In this document: in pieces, positions 1 through 13,440 of the stretch
How the letters are laid out: every line of letters begins with the position of its first letter
How positions within the stretch are numbered: position 1 is the stretch's first letter
DNA from: Hofstenia miamia
Taxonomy: Eukaryota > Xenacoelomorpha > Acoela
NCBI GenBank assembly: GCA_004352715.1
Contig: SCFE01000079.1
Location: forward strand, 480,896-544,895
DNA length: 64,000 bases
Direction of reading: 5' to 3'
Position numbers and translations under genes: made by a program
Notes under the pieces: model-generated
Database searches by the model: none
The model's input: only the letters and a program-made list of their open reading frames with translations
Told to the model about the DNA's origin: nothing

Positions 1-904
1 TGAGATGGAAATTATCGTTTTTCTATGTCCTCAAAAGTTGTTTTAAGATGCATGTGTAAGTACACAAAAAACTCAGATAAGTTTTGATATAAACGTATCA
101 TTTCTTATTATAGCACACTAGTTGATGTACAAAATACTAATGTAAAAACTCATGGGCTTCAGAATTTGAATAGGGGCTTATCAAATTGATTAAGGGCATT
201 CCCTTAAAATGCCTTTTCGTTTATGTTATGCTATTAACTTTTTACAGTCGTGGGTCTCCTCAACTTGTCATTAAATCCCTTAGTCAAGTTAGTTTGGTAA
301 GATCTACTAAACATAAAACAGAAATAAAAACTGTTGCAACTTATTTGATACACAATAAAATATCCAGATGTAAAATTTTGAAAGTTTGTTTTCATGTGCT
401 AGTTTGCTAATGAAGTATTCCTTAATAATGATTTGCTCAGAACATTTTCCCTGAGGCTAATTTGCAGTTCATTATTGTATAAGCTACAGGCAGAATTAAG
501 AAACGACGCTTGCCATTGGAATTTTTTGTTATTGCAGTTTTAACTTATAATGAAAACTTAGAGACGTCAATTAAAGCGTAATCTGTCAAATATTACTACA
601 TTTTGAAAAGTACTCTCGAAATTGTTAAGTAGTTAATGTAAACATTACTCTTCATTATTCTTTGTTCTTACATTTATTTAACAGATGGATAAATCTTGGT
701 ACATTAGCTTAAACTTCAATTTTCCGATTCACCATTCTATTAAGGTTCCCCACTGAACAAAGTTAGTCGTGTTGCACATTTTTCATTCAAAATAAGAGTT
801 CCATAAACAGAAGTTCGAACATATATAATTCAAAAATATATAGAAATAATACTCCCTACTACTACTATTTTTACTATTTAAGCACAGTCATTAGTATCTA
901 TAAA
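1..904. other. AT-rich non-coding sequence
   Basis: I see no gene, exon or transposon end here. The longest open frame starts at 186 and has low-complexity, unbiased codon content, so it is taken as chance. Confidence 0.6.
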
Positions 905-1194
905 TTATATATATATATATATNNNNNNNNNNNNNNNNNNNNNNNNNNNNNNNNNNNNNNNNNNNNNNNNNNNNNNNNNNNNNNNNNNNNNNNNNNNNNN
1001 NNNNNNNNNNNNNNNNNNNNNNNNNNNNNNNNNNNNNNNNNNNNNNNNNNNNNNNNNNNNNNNNNNNNNNNNNNNNNNNNNNNNNNNNNNNNNNNNNNNN
1101 NNNNNNNNNNNNNNNNNNNNNNNNNNNNNNTATATATATATATATATATATATAGTATATATATATATAATATATATAAGTATATATATATATA
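905..1194. repeat. (TA)n microsatellite containing an assembly gap
   Basis: Alternating TA runs border N bases at 923-1130 on both sides, so the gap is most likely a longer TA tract the assembler could not close. Open frames through it encode only Ile-Tyr alternation and are artefacts. Confidence 0.9.
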
Positions 1195-2233
1195 AGAATT
1201 ATAGTGTGCAAATCTCTACCTACTACTACTATTACTACTACTAGCGTACCATTCGCATTAGTAGTCACTATATAATCTCATTTTTCATGTGTTTTATATT
1301 AAATGTCGATCATCTGGAAAAAATTACATTTCAATAATTAAACAATTGAGATTGAACATGCATTAAATGAGAACGAAATTCATTAGATTAGTAAATCACT
1401 TGCTTAACATTCTCACTATTATTCAACCATAATTGAGGGGCGCAGCATAAATTTATAAATTTTATTATCAATGATAGATAACTACTTCTTTTAACAGATT
1501 GTTGCAAAGTGTAACTTCCCTTTAGCACTCAATATGCTAAAAGTGCTATTGCAAGCCAGGTATTTCAATGCATAAACAGGGTCAAGTCCACATTAATGAC
1601 TTAATCATCTCATAACATTGAGAATGGTCTTCACAATGACCGACATCTTTTTTGTCCTTAAAAACTTGCAATATCTTTGCTTTTTGATTTTTATGTTTCG
1701 TAGTTGATTCATGGAAGTGTTTATATTTGTAATGTATTTTTTATTCTTATGTTGTTAATTTTATTTTCGTATCTAAGGAATTTGTATGTCTTAATGATAA
1801 TACCGTCATTATAAAGACATTTACCTATAAGACGTGATTTTTCATTTTAAACAAAATATGGACTTGACCTCCTTTTGAGAGCGTTATTAAAAAATGTGAA
1901 CAAGCTGAACTTTGATTACTAATTTTCCCAAAATGTCAATAATACATTTATGCAAAATATAATATTTTTTTGATTTTACTCAATAATACGTATATGTGAC
2001 TTAGCCCCCTTTTTTAACACTGAACCCTCCAATTGGAAAATTACAGAGATTTCACTTGGGAATTTGACAGAAATTCATGGCATGATTAAACTTCATTGCT
2101 TAACCTGTTAATATAACTTTGAACTATAAATAGCAGGTTCAAAAGTTTCTTGCTACTATATGTATCAGTGCGACTAGAATTTGTGGATGTGTCTTGACAT
2201 TTACGCCCCCAACAAGACAATTACAATATGCAG
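1195..2233. other. AT-rich non-coding sequence
   Basis: A TAC/TAG trinucleotide patch lies near 1218-1245. I see no gene or recognisable element in the remainder. Confidence 0.55.
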
Positions 2234-2399
2234 ATCCTTTGCAAAATCTCGAGAAAGCAGTTATCTGCAACATCAATATCAATGTTGCAGACAATTTCAC
2301 AAGACCGCGCAGAGATCCGGAAGTCGCTTCGAAGAGCAATTAAATCGACTTCCGCCGAACATCTCCCTCATGTGTGCGCCAGCCTTTACCATCTAATAG
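2234..2399 (+). CDS. candidate internal exon of an unidentified gene
   Basis: A patch clearly richer in G and C than its surroundings, open in one frame across its whole length. It follows an AG (ATATGCAG at 2226-2233) and ends at an AG|GTACTT donor with GT at 2400-2401. The 166 bp encode about 55 residues beginning ILCKISRKQL, with a basic, helix-like middle (DRAEIRKSLRRAIKS) and an end reading HLPHVCASLYHLI. The polypyrimidine tract before the acceptor is weak, which is the main doubt. I do not recognise the protein. No partner exon was found nearby, so the gene would have long introns. A second frame is also open here, but its composition looks less protein-like. Confidence 0.4.
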
Positions 2400-2427
2400 G
2401 TACTTAAGAAATCATGTAAAAAATTTT

Positions 2428-2728
2428 CTAATTTTTAATAATTTTTTTAATTGGAAATTATAAATTTTTCAAAACCACTTGACGTTTAATTAAAAATATA
2501 TAAAAATGATCATCCTTGGATTGTCAATTACTTCGAAAATCCAATTAATACAAATCAATGCCAACTANNNNNNNNNNNNNNNNNNNNNCTAATTTTTAAT
2601 AATTTTTTTAATTGGAAATTATAAATTTTTCAAAACCACTTGACGTTTAATTAAAAATATATAAAAATGATCATCCTTGGATTGTCAATTACTTCGAAAA
2701 TCCAATTAATACAAATCAATGCCAACTA
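2428..2728. repeat. 140-bp duplication around a 21-N gap (probable assembly artefact)
   Basis: Bases 2428-2567 are repeated without visible difference at 2589-2728, separated only by N at 2568-2588. Two contig ends that overlap but were scaffolded instead of merged would give this pattern. The true sequence probably holds one copy. Confidence 0.85.
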
Positions 2729-5463
2729 TCGCATATTACGTTTTCGTATAAACAATCACGGCTCGTATGTCTGCAATCGAAATTTAAGAAAAATGAATAG
2801 AATAAATTTTGCGGCACAAACCAGAATTTACGTTGTACATAGCTATTACATCCCATATGTTATTATAGAAATCTTTAAAAAAGACATTTCCGTATCGCTC
2901 TCTATATTTGTTACACCAGAAGGTATTGTTGGTCTCTAAATATCTGAAATTTATTACAAGTTGTGTTTAGTTTTAATGTACTACAGTACAACTATGTGTT
3001 ATTTATTGATCAGTGGCGTATTGTGTCATTCGGGTATAGAGAACCTTTTTATGCATGGACTAGAATGGCATAGACTGGGTTGCACTGGACTACATCGGGA
3101 TTGGAGTGGAGTGGCCTGTGCTGAACTTAAAAAATTAAACCAAAACGGAATTTGTAGTCTTTTATTATCGGAAAAAGCCTTTGCCTCTGCATGGAAATAT
3201 TTTTTGAAAGTAATGCTCATAATATGGAGCTCTTATTGAATCTGGACTGAGACCTCGGATTGTATTTGGGCCTGCCTCTTGAGGATCTGGGTCCACTTAA
3301 ATCTCTGGGCGTGCCAAATGATAATGCTAACAAAACTGACCATTATTCATTGTTGGATAACTATCAAATCATCTGTCTTTCTAAAAAATTCAATTATAAA
3401 TCTTTTAAATCGTGCCTAAGTGTTGAATGATAGCAACAAATAACATAAACCGAGTAGTGTTGTAGCAAAAAAATGCATTTTATAATATCAGGATTTGCAT
3501 AAAAAATCACATATAAATTTTATAATCGAATACTTTGGAATTTATTCTGGCTTTGGAATCAATCACTCATTGATATAATTTGAATCAATAAGTTTTAACA
3601 ACTTAAATGTATGTTAGAAATTGATATTATTACGTAATCACTGTTAGTGGTACATGTAGTGCAGTAGCAGCTTACATTTTTTTTATCAAAGCTTCATGCG
3701 ATTATTTTTAATGCATTATATTTATCGAAAAATTGCAAACAAATCTACTACAATAAATACATATTGAAAACAAATAATGAAAAGAATTAAATTGAAGATT
3801 ATAACCGCGTCGTAGAAACAGAGGATAGCTTTAAAATCATGTTTATCTTGAGTACAATGCGCTCTTATTTGAAGTAAAAAATGCCGCTCGCTTAAAAAGA
3901 ACTGCGCTTCTCCTAAGAGGAAAATAATTGAACAATCCTCGAAAAATACGCAATAAAAACTAATGCATAAAGTGCAGCCACTGTCATAAGGATTTAGCAA
4001 GGGAATTAGTAACCTGTATATTAAATTGTACATGCTTCCGAAGTTAATAATCTAATGCAGGCGGCATATCAACTCTAATCAGTAGTTGTCATTATAGTTG
4101 CGAAAAACTGTTAGCATTTAAAAATGTTTTGCCAAAATTACCTATATTATTATTATTTTCCAAATAATTTGCAAAGGGTACTAGCCAAAGAATAGAGCAT
4201 TAGGTAGAATTACTACCAGAAATACAGGACGATTGTTTCTTTAAAAAGGATGACAAAAATTAAAATGCACTTTCTAAATTATATATTGCACAGAGCAAGT
4301 ATAAGTAAAGAATTTCCCTATTGGTAACACAGTAATGTGCTAGATTTCTTTGAAATTTCTTTTAGAATTTAATAGCGTTCTTAAAATACTTAATATTGAC
4401 TTTGGTGCAAGATTTAGGCATAAATCAGGCCTAAAACGGACCAATCCGACCCACTTCAATAAAATACCATGAAAATACAAATATATGTAAAAAAAAATGA
4501 ACGTACATAAACATTGCATATCTACTAGCCGGCACGACATCCAATAGTGAAAATTTCAAAAACCTTCTATGGAATAGAAATTGGACGCTATATGGATTTA
4601 CCTAGATTACAATAGAATAATCACTTAATAAAATATTAGAAAAGAAGCCATTAAATGAAAGGAAATGGTATTCAAATATTTCCAGATTACGAAGTAAAAT
4701 TTGGACGTTATTTGTACATTTGAAGCTATTAATTCGATATTAATTATTAACGCGCAGTGAGCAATTGAAAGAGTGTCAGATTCTATTGAATAAGTTGCTA
4801 GTCTGTGATGTAATTAAATATTATAACAAAACTAAATGCCATACTGCATAAATTATAAGCAGGTCTTGTAACACAAAGAATACTTATTTGTTTTAAATTT
4901 TCTGCATCAGTAAAAAAGAGTAATGTAAGCAGAACAGTTTTTGTCTTTCAAATATAATGTTAGTCTTAGGTTGAATTACACAACCTGGTAATGTAACCTT
5001 TATTAAGGCGTTGTTATTTTATCGATGTTGCCACTATATGTGGATTTTGAAAGTTGAGATTTAGGGTCTAATTAAAATATTGGATTAAATTGCAAGTTAA
5101 AAATACTCAAACAGCTTTAGTCTTACAATAAGTCACTGCAACACTAGCATCCATGATTTTTACCGATCTGAAATCGATTTCATTATTCAACTTTTAATAT
5201 TCATTCCCAATTGAAACATTTTTATAGGAATAACAACTGAGTAAAACTCTAAATGAGATTTATGAACAACTACATGATATGATGTATGCTCATTATTGAT
5301 AAATTCCAATAGAAATGAATTTATAAAACGGGCAAATTTTTTCATTTCTGTCTAACAAAATTTCGTCGTAAAAATACTGAATCATAATGTAACTTTTGTA
5401 AACATCTACGAATTATATATTTTTGAATGAGATAAATTATTTTAACAAATTTTGAAATTTGAA

Positions 5464-5508
<45 letters not shown>

Positions 5509-6537
5509 GCAAAAAACGTTTGATAACAATTATCAATGGAACTGCTGCTGCCTGTTTAAAGAATTTAAATAGATTTAAATGCAATCATTTTCTGAAAAGG
5601 AAAACATCTTGTTAGAAATTTGGTACTCTGTAAGCTAGACTACTGCAATTCATTGTTACATTATCTACCATCTTACCAATTTTTTGCATTACAAAGTACT
5701 TAAAACTATGAGGCTCCATTAATGTATAAATTAACGTGAGCCACTCACATTTCCATGCATGTTCATGAACTACATTGACTGCCCATTTCCAAGCGTATTG
5801 AATTTCAAATTATTACAATCATGTTGAAAATTGCAAGCAGCTTGCCTATTCCAAAATGTCTTTGCAGTATGATTAAGCAGGATGTCAGCAACCCTGAATC
5901 TACAATACATAAACTAGAGACTTGCGGCTAATTCCCACTCACTAACATTTTTAATATATGTATGTTCACTTGCATAATCTTGAGCTCACAAATAATATTT
6001 AAGAAATACAATGCAATAAAAGCACGGATTTATGAATTGAAAACGTAGCAATTAATCAAAGTCAACATTTAAAACGAAAATGAAATGAAATGCACATTTT
6101 ATTCATTAACAACATAAAATATATTGTTACGGCAAACTCTAGTTAACTTGTAATAAATATAATAAGAGCACCATCAGGCCTTCTCATACCCGCAAATCGC
6201 TAACACAAACCCAATGCTGCTATGTTACTAACTAGAAAATTTGAAAGAATCTTTTTCAACTGGGTCCCAATTCCAAACTTTGCAATTCGTTTCCCGATTA
6301 TCTGAAGAAAGTTTTTTTATTAAATTTTTTCTAGGTTGTTGGTTTTATTATTACCCGTACCTGTAATGATTTATGATTTTTGCATTTGAAAAGAATGAAA
6401 TATTCTATAGAATTTAGCACTACTTTTCATATAAAATAGAAAAAACATGTGCTTGAATGATATCTTATTTGTAAAGGCTAAGTAACAAAAATTAGTGCTG
6501 TAAAAAATTTCAAGAATTTTTTTTTAAAATCATCTTA

Positions 6538-6577
<40 letters not shown>

Positions 6578-8578
6578 CATGTAATTGAAATCCTGTTTCA
6601 ACATTACCTAATTTAGCAAGAAATCATTAAAGATTTCCACGTGTGTTGTTCAATAAAAAATGTTTCCGCATTTTCTACAAGAATTTCTAATTGAAGCATA
6701 TCAAAGGGAGAAAATAACAATGCCTCCAAACCTTCAAAATAAAGTATACTGTTTGTGCTGCTATTTTATTAATTAGTTAGACGCAAAATAAAAATGACAA
6801 AAATAAATTATGCAAAACATAACTTAGATAAAATGTACTCAGATATATATCAAGTTACATTTCAGTAGGGGGTATGCTTTCATCTCTATTAAAATTTCCA
6901 TTGCAAATCTTAAATAGAGAGAAAACATATATGTTCTGAATAAACACTTAAAGCAAAAAGCGGATGGGGGATCTACGCCATCTGAATATAAATTTGTTTA
7001 TACATTAAGTGTTGCTATGCTTGTTCAATTTTATCCCAAAATATTAATGATTCCTTGCTTATATGCATCAAATGAAAAAAAATCATTTTATGTCATTGGC
7101 AACGGAAGTAAGCATTGAAGTGGTTGATAAATGTCTTTACATTGCTGCTCACTGATAAATAAATTCTATACTTTTCTTTAAATTTAAATCAATCACATTT
7201 TTCTAGTCAATTTTAGTATAGGTTGTCGTGAGATTTTACCTAATTCTAAAATATCCACAAAGTGCTGTAATTTCTATGTATATATATATATATATACACA
7301 GTAATTATATATAGAAGTGTAATCGTAAATATTTATCTTCCCCCTATATTTGCTGATGATGATTTTCAGAATTGAACCAGTTCTATATTTTTCATAGCAT
7401 TTAAGAATGAATACATATATATATATATATATATATTCATATATATANNNNNNNNNNNNNNNNNNNNNNNNNNNNNNNNNNNNNNNNNNNNNNNNNNNNN
7501 NNNNNNNNNNNNNNNNNNNNNNNNNNNNNNNNNNNNNNNNNNNNNNNNNNNNNNNNNNNNNNNNNNNNNNNNNNNNNNNNNNNNNNNNNNNNNNNNNNNN
7601 NNNNNNNNNNNNNNNNNNNNNNNNNNNNNTATATATATATATATATATATATATAGGATCAAGAATTCAAGTTTAATCGAAAAAATTAATAATCATTGTG
7701 ATTGGCCTAGTTCACCTGTTCTTTGAAAACCACAAACTGTTTAACTCATTTTCAAACAATTTTCCCCAAATTTATTTGGAAAATTCCCAATCGTGGGTTA
7801 TTTTTTTCGATGTAATTGTAAACATTTATACAAAGGAGCTTTTGTTTCTGAAGTTCTGGACAATTTTAACTATTTTTTATGAAAATTTCGATTTTTTTGA
7901 AATTTAGATTCAGATAATCGCATGAGAAAAACAGCTGCCTACGACTATTGCTTTTGATATAGATTTGCAGCACAAGTTCAGCGGTGGTGCATCATGGGTA
8001 AAGTCAGGGTTAATAATGTCTATAAAGGATCGCAGTCTGTCCATATTTTACAGGGTAATTGAAAAATGCTTTCAGATGATCTTGGTTAAATCATGAGTTA
8101 TGAACATCTAAATTATTTTGAAGAAATCTTCACAGGTTTTATGGAAATCCTGAGTAGCTTAAAGGTAAACTGTAACTACGTACATAAAATTTGTGGTGAT
8201 TTAAAATATGATGAACATTTTATGCACGCATAAAAATGAATAAGAAATACGAAAATGACAGATATCTCCGTTTTTGATGCTCATATACTTTTTAAGGCTA
8301 AGTTGATGCAACATATGCAAATCATGTTAGGCACCGGCTTTGCGATAAAGCATGTCTACAAAAATAGAAACAAATGCTGGGCTTTGTTATTACGGAAGTG
8401 GCTGAACTGAGAACCTTCCTATACAAAGCTTCAATTTCTTAAAATTAAAAAGATTTGATATGCAACTAGGACAATCGTTGGGAACCTCAATTTCTCCCAG
8501 TTATCCCTGTTCCTTAGCCTCTGGCTTAATTGCTACATCCATGGGATTAGATGACTGATTAACATGAGCAGACTTGTC
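2729..8578. other. long AT-rich non-coding stretch with microsatellites
   Basis: Pure dinucleotide tracts sit at about 5467-5504, 6539-6574 and 7279-7295. A fragment with GACC/GGGTC-type motifs near 4436-4455 resembles debris seen elsewhere in the window. A CAGTGGCGTA sequence at 3012 recalls the hAT-type ends found at 16.75 kb but has no visible partner. I see no gene. Confidence 0.5.
7410..7656. repeat. (TA)n microsatellite containing an assembly gap
   Basis: TA repeats flank N bases at 7448-7629 on both sides. Confidence 0.9.
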
Positions 8579-8908
8579 AACGAGCCGACATTTCCAAGCT
8601 CGGCTCGGGGCGTTTAAATTTTGTGTAAGTTCGGCTCGGCTCGCCACATAAAATCTTTAAATGAGGCTCGTTTTAGCTCGGTATTTTTCTAAAAATATTG
8701 TGCTCAAAGAATTTTTTACATAGCTCTTCCTATTATTTAATAAACATTTTTTAAATAAGATTATAGAAAAGGCATACTGACTGCAAAAAATAAGAAAAAG
8801 CTCTATAATCAAATTAAAAGCAGAACTATAAACTTGATTTCCCTAAAATAGGCTCGTTTTGGGCTCGTTGTATATCAAATACTGGGCTCAAGCTCGTTGA
8901 CAAGTCTG
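8579..8908. mobile_element. hAT-type MITE, 330 bp
   Basis: The ends form a perfect 17-bp terminal inverted repeat, CAGACTTGTCAACGAGC on the left and its reverse complement at 8892-8908. Flanks are AACATGAG (8571-8578) and AAAATGAG (8909-8916), a 7/8 match to an 8-bp target duplication. A CAG start and 8-bp duplication are typical of the hAT superfamily. The interior is AT-rich without coding capacity, and GGCTCG/CTCGTT motifs are repeated just inside both ends, possibly as subterminal transposase-binding repeats. Confidence 0.85.
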
Positions 8909-8916
8909 AAAATGAG

Positions 8917-10410
8917 CCTGAATGTTCAGAGAAAAATCGCTAATATTTTTATGTACAAAACCAAATCAATTATCAATAAATGTATTAATATCACAAGATT
9001 TCAAAGTCTCGCAATAGGCTTGAAGAAATTTTTTTGATAATGCAGATTACGGTTGATAATAGATTTTATGTCATTCATTGACGTTTTTATTAACTATTAT
9101 GTAAACAAATATTGAAAAACACTATTCCTAAGGTAGCAATGGAAGCGGGTCAACAATATGGACACGAACCAACCTGACCCATCAATTGATTTTGAAAACT
9201 GACCCATAGCGACCCATCCCAATTTTCTATAAATATGGAGATAATAATATGTTATGAATCTTTGTAAATAAAAGCAAAATATAAAAAATGTCATACTTTT
9301 GATGTAGAAAAATATTATTCATATATTTTTTGTTGCAAATCGCAATTTCAGTTACTTTTCCCACCTCAAATATTTTGTTACTCTAACCAACTCGACCCAA
9401 TTTTGCGTATCGAGTCAACTAGGTTCAAACACTGGTTTTTATCAATATATTTGCAAAAGATTAAAAAGCATATAGATATATTTCAAGATTCAAGGAAATT
9501 ATTTAAACCTGCTTCTTGGAATCAAACATATATTCTAAAATTTTTCGAAAAATTAAAATATGATCGATCTGCATTGCAATCAACGTTACATTTGCACCAC
9601 AGTTATATTATTAAATGATAACAGAATTTTGTAGGCATAAACAGGAAATATTCTACTTACAACAATTATATCAATATAATACCCTTCAGGTGTACAGCTG
9701 CAGATATTTATTTTTGTTTACGGTTTTCTATTTTGTAGTTCTTGCGTTACATCGGTATTTGTCTATTTATATTGATGTCAAACAAGCAGACAAATGGCAA
9801 TATTTTACACAGATTTATACAAAATCATTAAAAACATATAATTTGGCCATAATCACGCTCCAAATTTGAATTACATAAATCTTTCTGTAGATATACATAG
9901 GGATCCAAACTATTTGCAGGTGCAAAATAGTATTGCACAAGTGCGCTAAATACGGGTCGTGTATCTGCAGTAACATTTTGAGGTCATGAAAGATGCAGTT
10001 GGGACAAAAGATACGGGCACCTATGTGATCTCTAGGATCCCATTAAATATTTCTTCTAAGCAACGTCGTGCAGACGATCCTGCAAACAAAATGCAGCAAA
10101 TTTTACTGAAGATTGTGTTCCAATAATTTGCAAGTAACGATCTTATCCTGTGTTGCAGACAGTTTTTGTAAAGTATATTGCTTAAACTTGGAGAGTGACA
10201 TTTATTCATCAAGACAAATCTACTTGGACATTTACATTTGATATTAAATTTCATGCAAAAAAAATTCAATACAAATGTATACAAACAAGCTCGACTATTG
10301 GAACTACGATGTGGAAATACAGTAGTACATTTTAATATTAACATTAGTTTTCCAGATTACTGAAAGGATACATAATTGTCACTTGTTTGAGCTAGCCATG
10401 CAATACATCC

Positions 10411-10458
<48 letters not shown>

Positions 10459-11834
10459 TATCAAAAATTTCTAAACATGAACTCAAGTTATACTAGTTTC
10501 TCACTTATAATAAATAAATTTTGTAGAAGGCAAAATTTTCAGCAAATGAAATTAGTTAGGAAGTAAAATGTTAAATTTCAAATTTTCTATTTTTGAAAAA
10601 AAACACACAATATGGGCCCATATAAAATATTCTTACATATGTAGCTCATATATATATATATATATATATGTATTATATGTATACATATACTTTACACATT
10701 TCAGTCGTTACATTATCTGTTATATAGAGATTTCGTATAGTAAGACTTTCATACCAAATTTTCAGTATTCAGGGCCCTTTTTCATTGGGAAAACTGATTA
10801 AGAATATTTTCAGTTTTACAATCAACAAAACAAAACTGAATTCTTACAATGTTTTATTGGGTTGAAAATATTTTTGAATGCATTAATTGATTTAAACAAT
10901 TTATGTCAAGCAACGCCTGTTTTATCGACAGCAGATTGTATTTAATAACAATAAGAAATGTCTCAATTCTTTTTGTGCTGAAATTGGTTCGCACAAGCAC
11001 TGTTAATTTTTACTTCTGTCAGAAATCAATTTAAAAATTATGTTCTTTTTTAAATACTTTCCACACCAATTATGTTTCATTGTTTAGGAGAACTACATTT
11101 CATTACTTTAACGGATATCAGCTAGATGGCGTTAGATATCTTTTTGCCCAATACAAAGGATTTTTTATTTTGATGAAGCTGTAAAAAACTGAGCTGGTGC
11201 TTCATGTTTTCAGGGGATATTAAAATATCAAGAATTTTAATTTTACACGGTTTGCAACTACTTAATTGTAATTTAATGCAGAAAAATTAAATCTAGAAAT
11301 CAAGTGCAAGATCTATTAAATTTAGAACATACATTCTTCAAAAACTAGGTCGACATAAAATATGATAATTTAATTCATTTAATTAATTTTTTTAGCAAAT
11401 AAAGTCATGTTTAGAGGAATTGTATTACCTGAAACATTGCCTGGCTTTGAATATTTCATTTAATATTTTGTATATGCAAGTCGTGGCGCATCCCGAGCGA
11501 GAGAGGATACATAGTGCATGTACCTTTCAAGACATTGAGTTGCCTATTTTTCATGAGAATTGCGACAAATATGCATATAATAAGCGGCTACCTTGAAATT
11601 TTTATGTAAAATTTTACCTAATTAATTCTGTAATCCCATAAAATAACTGTGCTTGCCTCTAACATGCGCATAGTCAAGTAATTTACTCTACATATGTAGC
11701 ACTACAAAGGGTGAGTTCGGCAAAGGAAAACACAAAAGTTCAAATTTTACTAAAAACTTCTTCAACGAGAGGAAAATATCTAAACATCAGTGGTGGATTT
11801 AAGGGAGAACTATGCTATGGGACTGCAGTCCTCA
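8917..11834. other. AT-rich non-coding stretch
   Basis: Contains GGGTCA/TGACCC-rich debris at about 9148-9434 that may be an old hAT-like element without readable ends, and TA tracts at about 10415-10452 and 10648-10668. A slightly richer patch at about 9960-10350 is open on the minus strand for 107 codons but shows no recognisable domain. No gene is called. Confidence 0.45.
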
Positions 11835-12623
11835 NNNNNNNNNNNNNNNNNNNNNNNNNNNNNNNNNNNNNNNNNNNNNNNNNNNNNNNNNNNNNNNNNN
11901 NNNNNNNNNNNNNNNNNNNNNNNNNNNNNNNNNNNNNNNNNNNNNNNNNNNNNNNNNNNNNNNNNNNNNNNNNNNNNNNNNNNNNNNNNNNNNNNNNNNN
12001 NNNNNNNNNNNNNNNNNNNNNNNNNNNNNNNNNNNNNNNNNNNNNNNNNNNNNNNNNNNNNNNNNNNNNNNNNNNNNNNNNNNNNNNNNNNNNNNNNNNN
12101 NNNNNNNNNNNNNNNNNNNNNNNNNNNNNNNNNNNNNNNNNNNNNNNNNNNNNNNNNNNNNNNNNNNNNNNNNNNNNNNNNNNNNNNNNNNNNNNNNNNN
12201 NNNNNNNNNNNNNNNNNNNNNNNNNNNNNNNNNNNNNNNNNNNNNNNNNNNNNNNNNNNNNNNNNNNNNNNNNNNNNNNNNNNNNNNNNNNNNNNNNNNN
12301 NNNNNNNNNNNNNNNNNNNNNNNNNNNNNNNNNNNNNNNNNNNNNNNNNNNNNNNNNNNNNNNNNNNNNNNNNNNNNNNNNNNNNNNNNNNNNNNNNNNN
12401 NNNNNNNNNNNNNNNNNNNNNNNNNNNNNNNNNNNNNNNNNNNNNNNNNNNNNNNNNNNNNNNNNNNNNNNNNNNNNNNNNNNNNNNNNNNNNNNNNNNN
12501 NNNNNNNNNNNNNNNNNNNNNNNNNNNNNNNNNNNNNNNNNNNNNNNNNNNNNNNNNNNNNNNNNNNNNNNNNNNNNNNNNNNNNNNNNNNNNNNNNNNN
12601 NNNNNNNNNNNNNNNNNNNNNNN
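11835..12623. other. 789-N assembly gap
   Basis: Unlike most gaps here, this one is not bordered by TA repeats. The left edge reads CAGTGGTGGATTTAAG (from 11790) and the right edge starts CCCC, which resembles the interior border of a hAT-like repeat. The missing piece may be a dispersed repeat. Open frames spanning it are artefacts of the N run. Confidence 0.7.
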
Positions 12624-12949
12624 CCCCAGATATTTGTAGTTGGCCACGTCCCTGCTTTTTCAAATGCTATATCATACACAATCAAAGTGTTCAATGATAC
12701 TGGAACTTTGTATAAAATACATAGCTGTACACTGGTCAATTTAAGATTGTTAATTACATTAATGAAACAACATGTCGGATGTTCTGTACACCCAAGGTAT
12801 TTGCCAGAGGCCATGTAGAGTCATCAAAATTCAATCCTGCTACGCCTTAATAGCAATCAAGCAAGCAACCACTATGGCGTGGATTGCCTTAGCCCTCATT
12901 GTTGTGATTCATTGACTGGTGTGCTAAGATGAACACGGACAAGTATATC

Positions 12950-13440
12950 AGCGGAAAGTTTAGTCAAGTAACTCCTATTCCAAAATCCCAAAAAAGGAAA
13001 TTAATGAAGTCTCTAGTTATCGTCCAGTCACAAATCTTAGTTTTATATCCAATGTCATTAAAAAGCAATTGAAAAGTAATTTTTCTCATTTCTTGAAATC
13101 ACCCAAATACTACGCTATGCATCAATCAGGTTATAAGAAACATCATTCTGTGGAGACAGTTATTCTTGTATTGAAGGATGATATTCTAAAGGCAAAAGAG
13201 GCCGATAATGTTGATATTACTCGATTAGAGCGCTGCCTTTGACCTTATCAATCATGATCTTTTGCAAAGAATTTTACGCAAATGTGGTATTAGCGGAATT
13301 GCACACATGTGGATGATGTCTTACATTTCTGGTCGTTCTATTGATGTGAAACTGAATGATCTACAATGTCAAAATGTTCCGCAAAGATCAATACTTGGAC
13401 CGGTACTTTTTACTATATTCAATGCATTTATTAGTCACTA
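12950..13440 (+). pseudogene. decayed LINE reverse transcriptase fragment (CR1/L2-like)
   Basis: Three-frame reading recovers the front half of a non-LTR reverse transcriptase. It runs through TPIPKSQK, then SSYRPVTNLSFISNVI (block 2a region), HQSGYKKHHSVETVIL (block 3 region), DLINHDLL (end of block A) and QNVPQRSILGPVLFTIF (block B, normally GVPQGS). The expected block A catalytic Asp segment is corrupted (ITRLERCL replaces the usual LDLS core) and a frame change follows it. The YADD block is not found. Sequence before and after has no matching endonuclease or thumb, so this is a dead fragment. The family is close to CR1/L2 by motif wording but distinct from the 50-54 kb element. Confidence 0.8.

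Noticed and set aside
891-1268. Open frames across N runs and TA tracts, also at 7366-7676, 11711-12818, 26369-27196 and 34281-34754
   Set aside because: N codons are read through and TA repeats give Ile-Tyr alternation; no real coding information is present.
3722-4033. 103-codon minus-strand frame rich in Phe, Ile, Leu
   Set aside because: Composition follows the AT background; no splice sites, domain or start context.
9148-9434. Possible complete hAT-like element with CAGTGTTTGAACC end
   Set aside because: The proposed left end does not pair with the right end and no 8-bp duplication was found.
10021-10344. 107-codon minus-strand frame with many Cys
   Set aside because: Cys spacing is irregular, there is no signal peptide or domain, and flanking splice sites are unconvincing.
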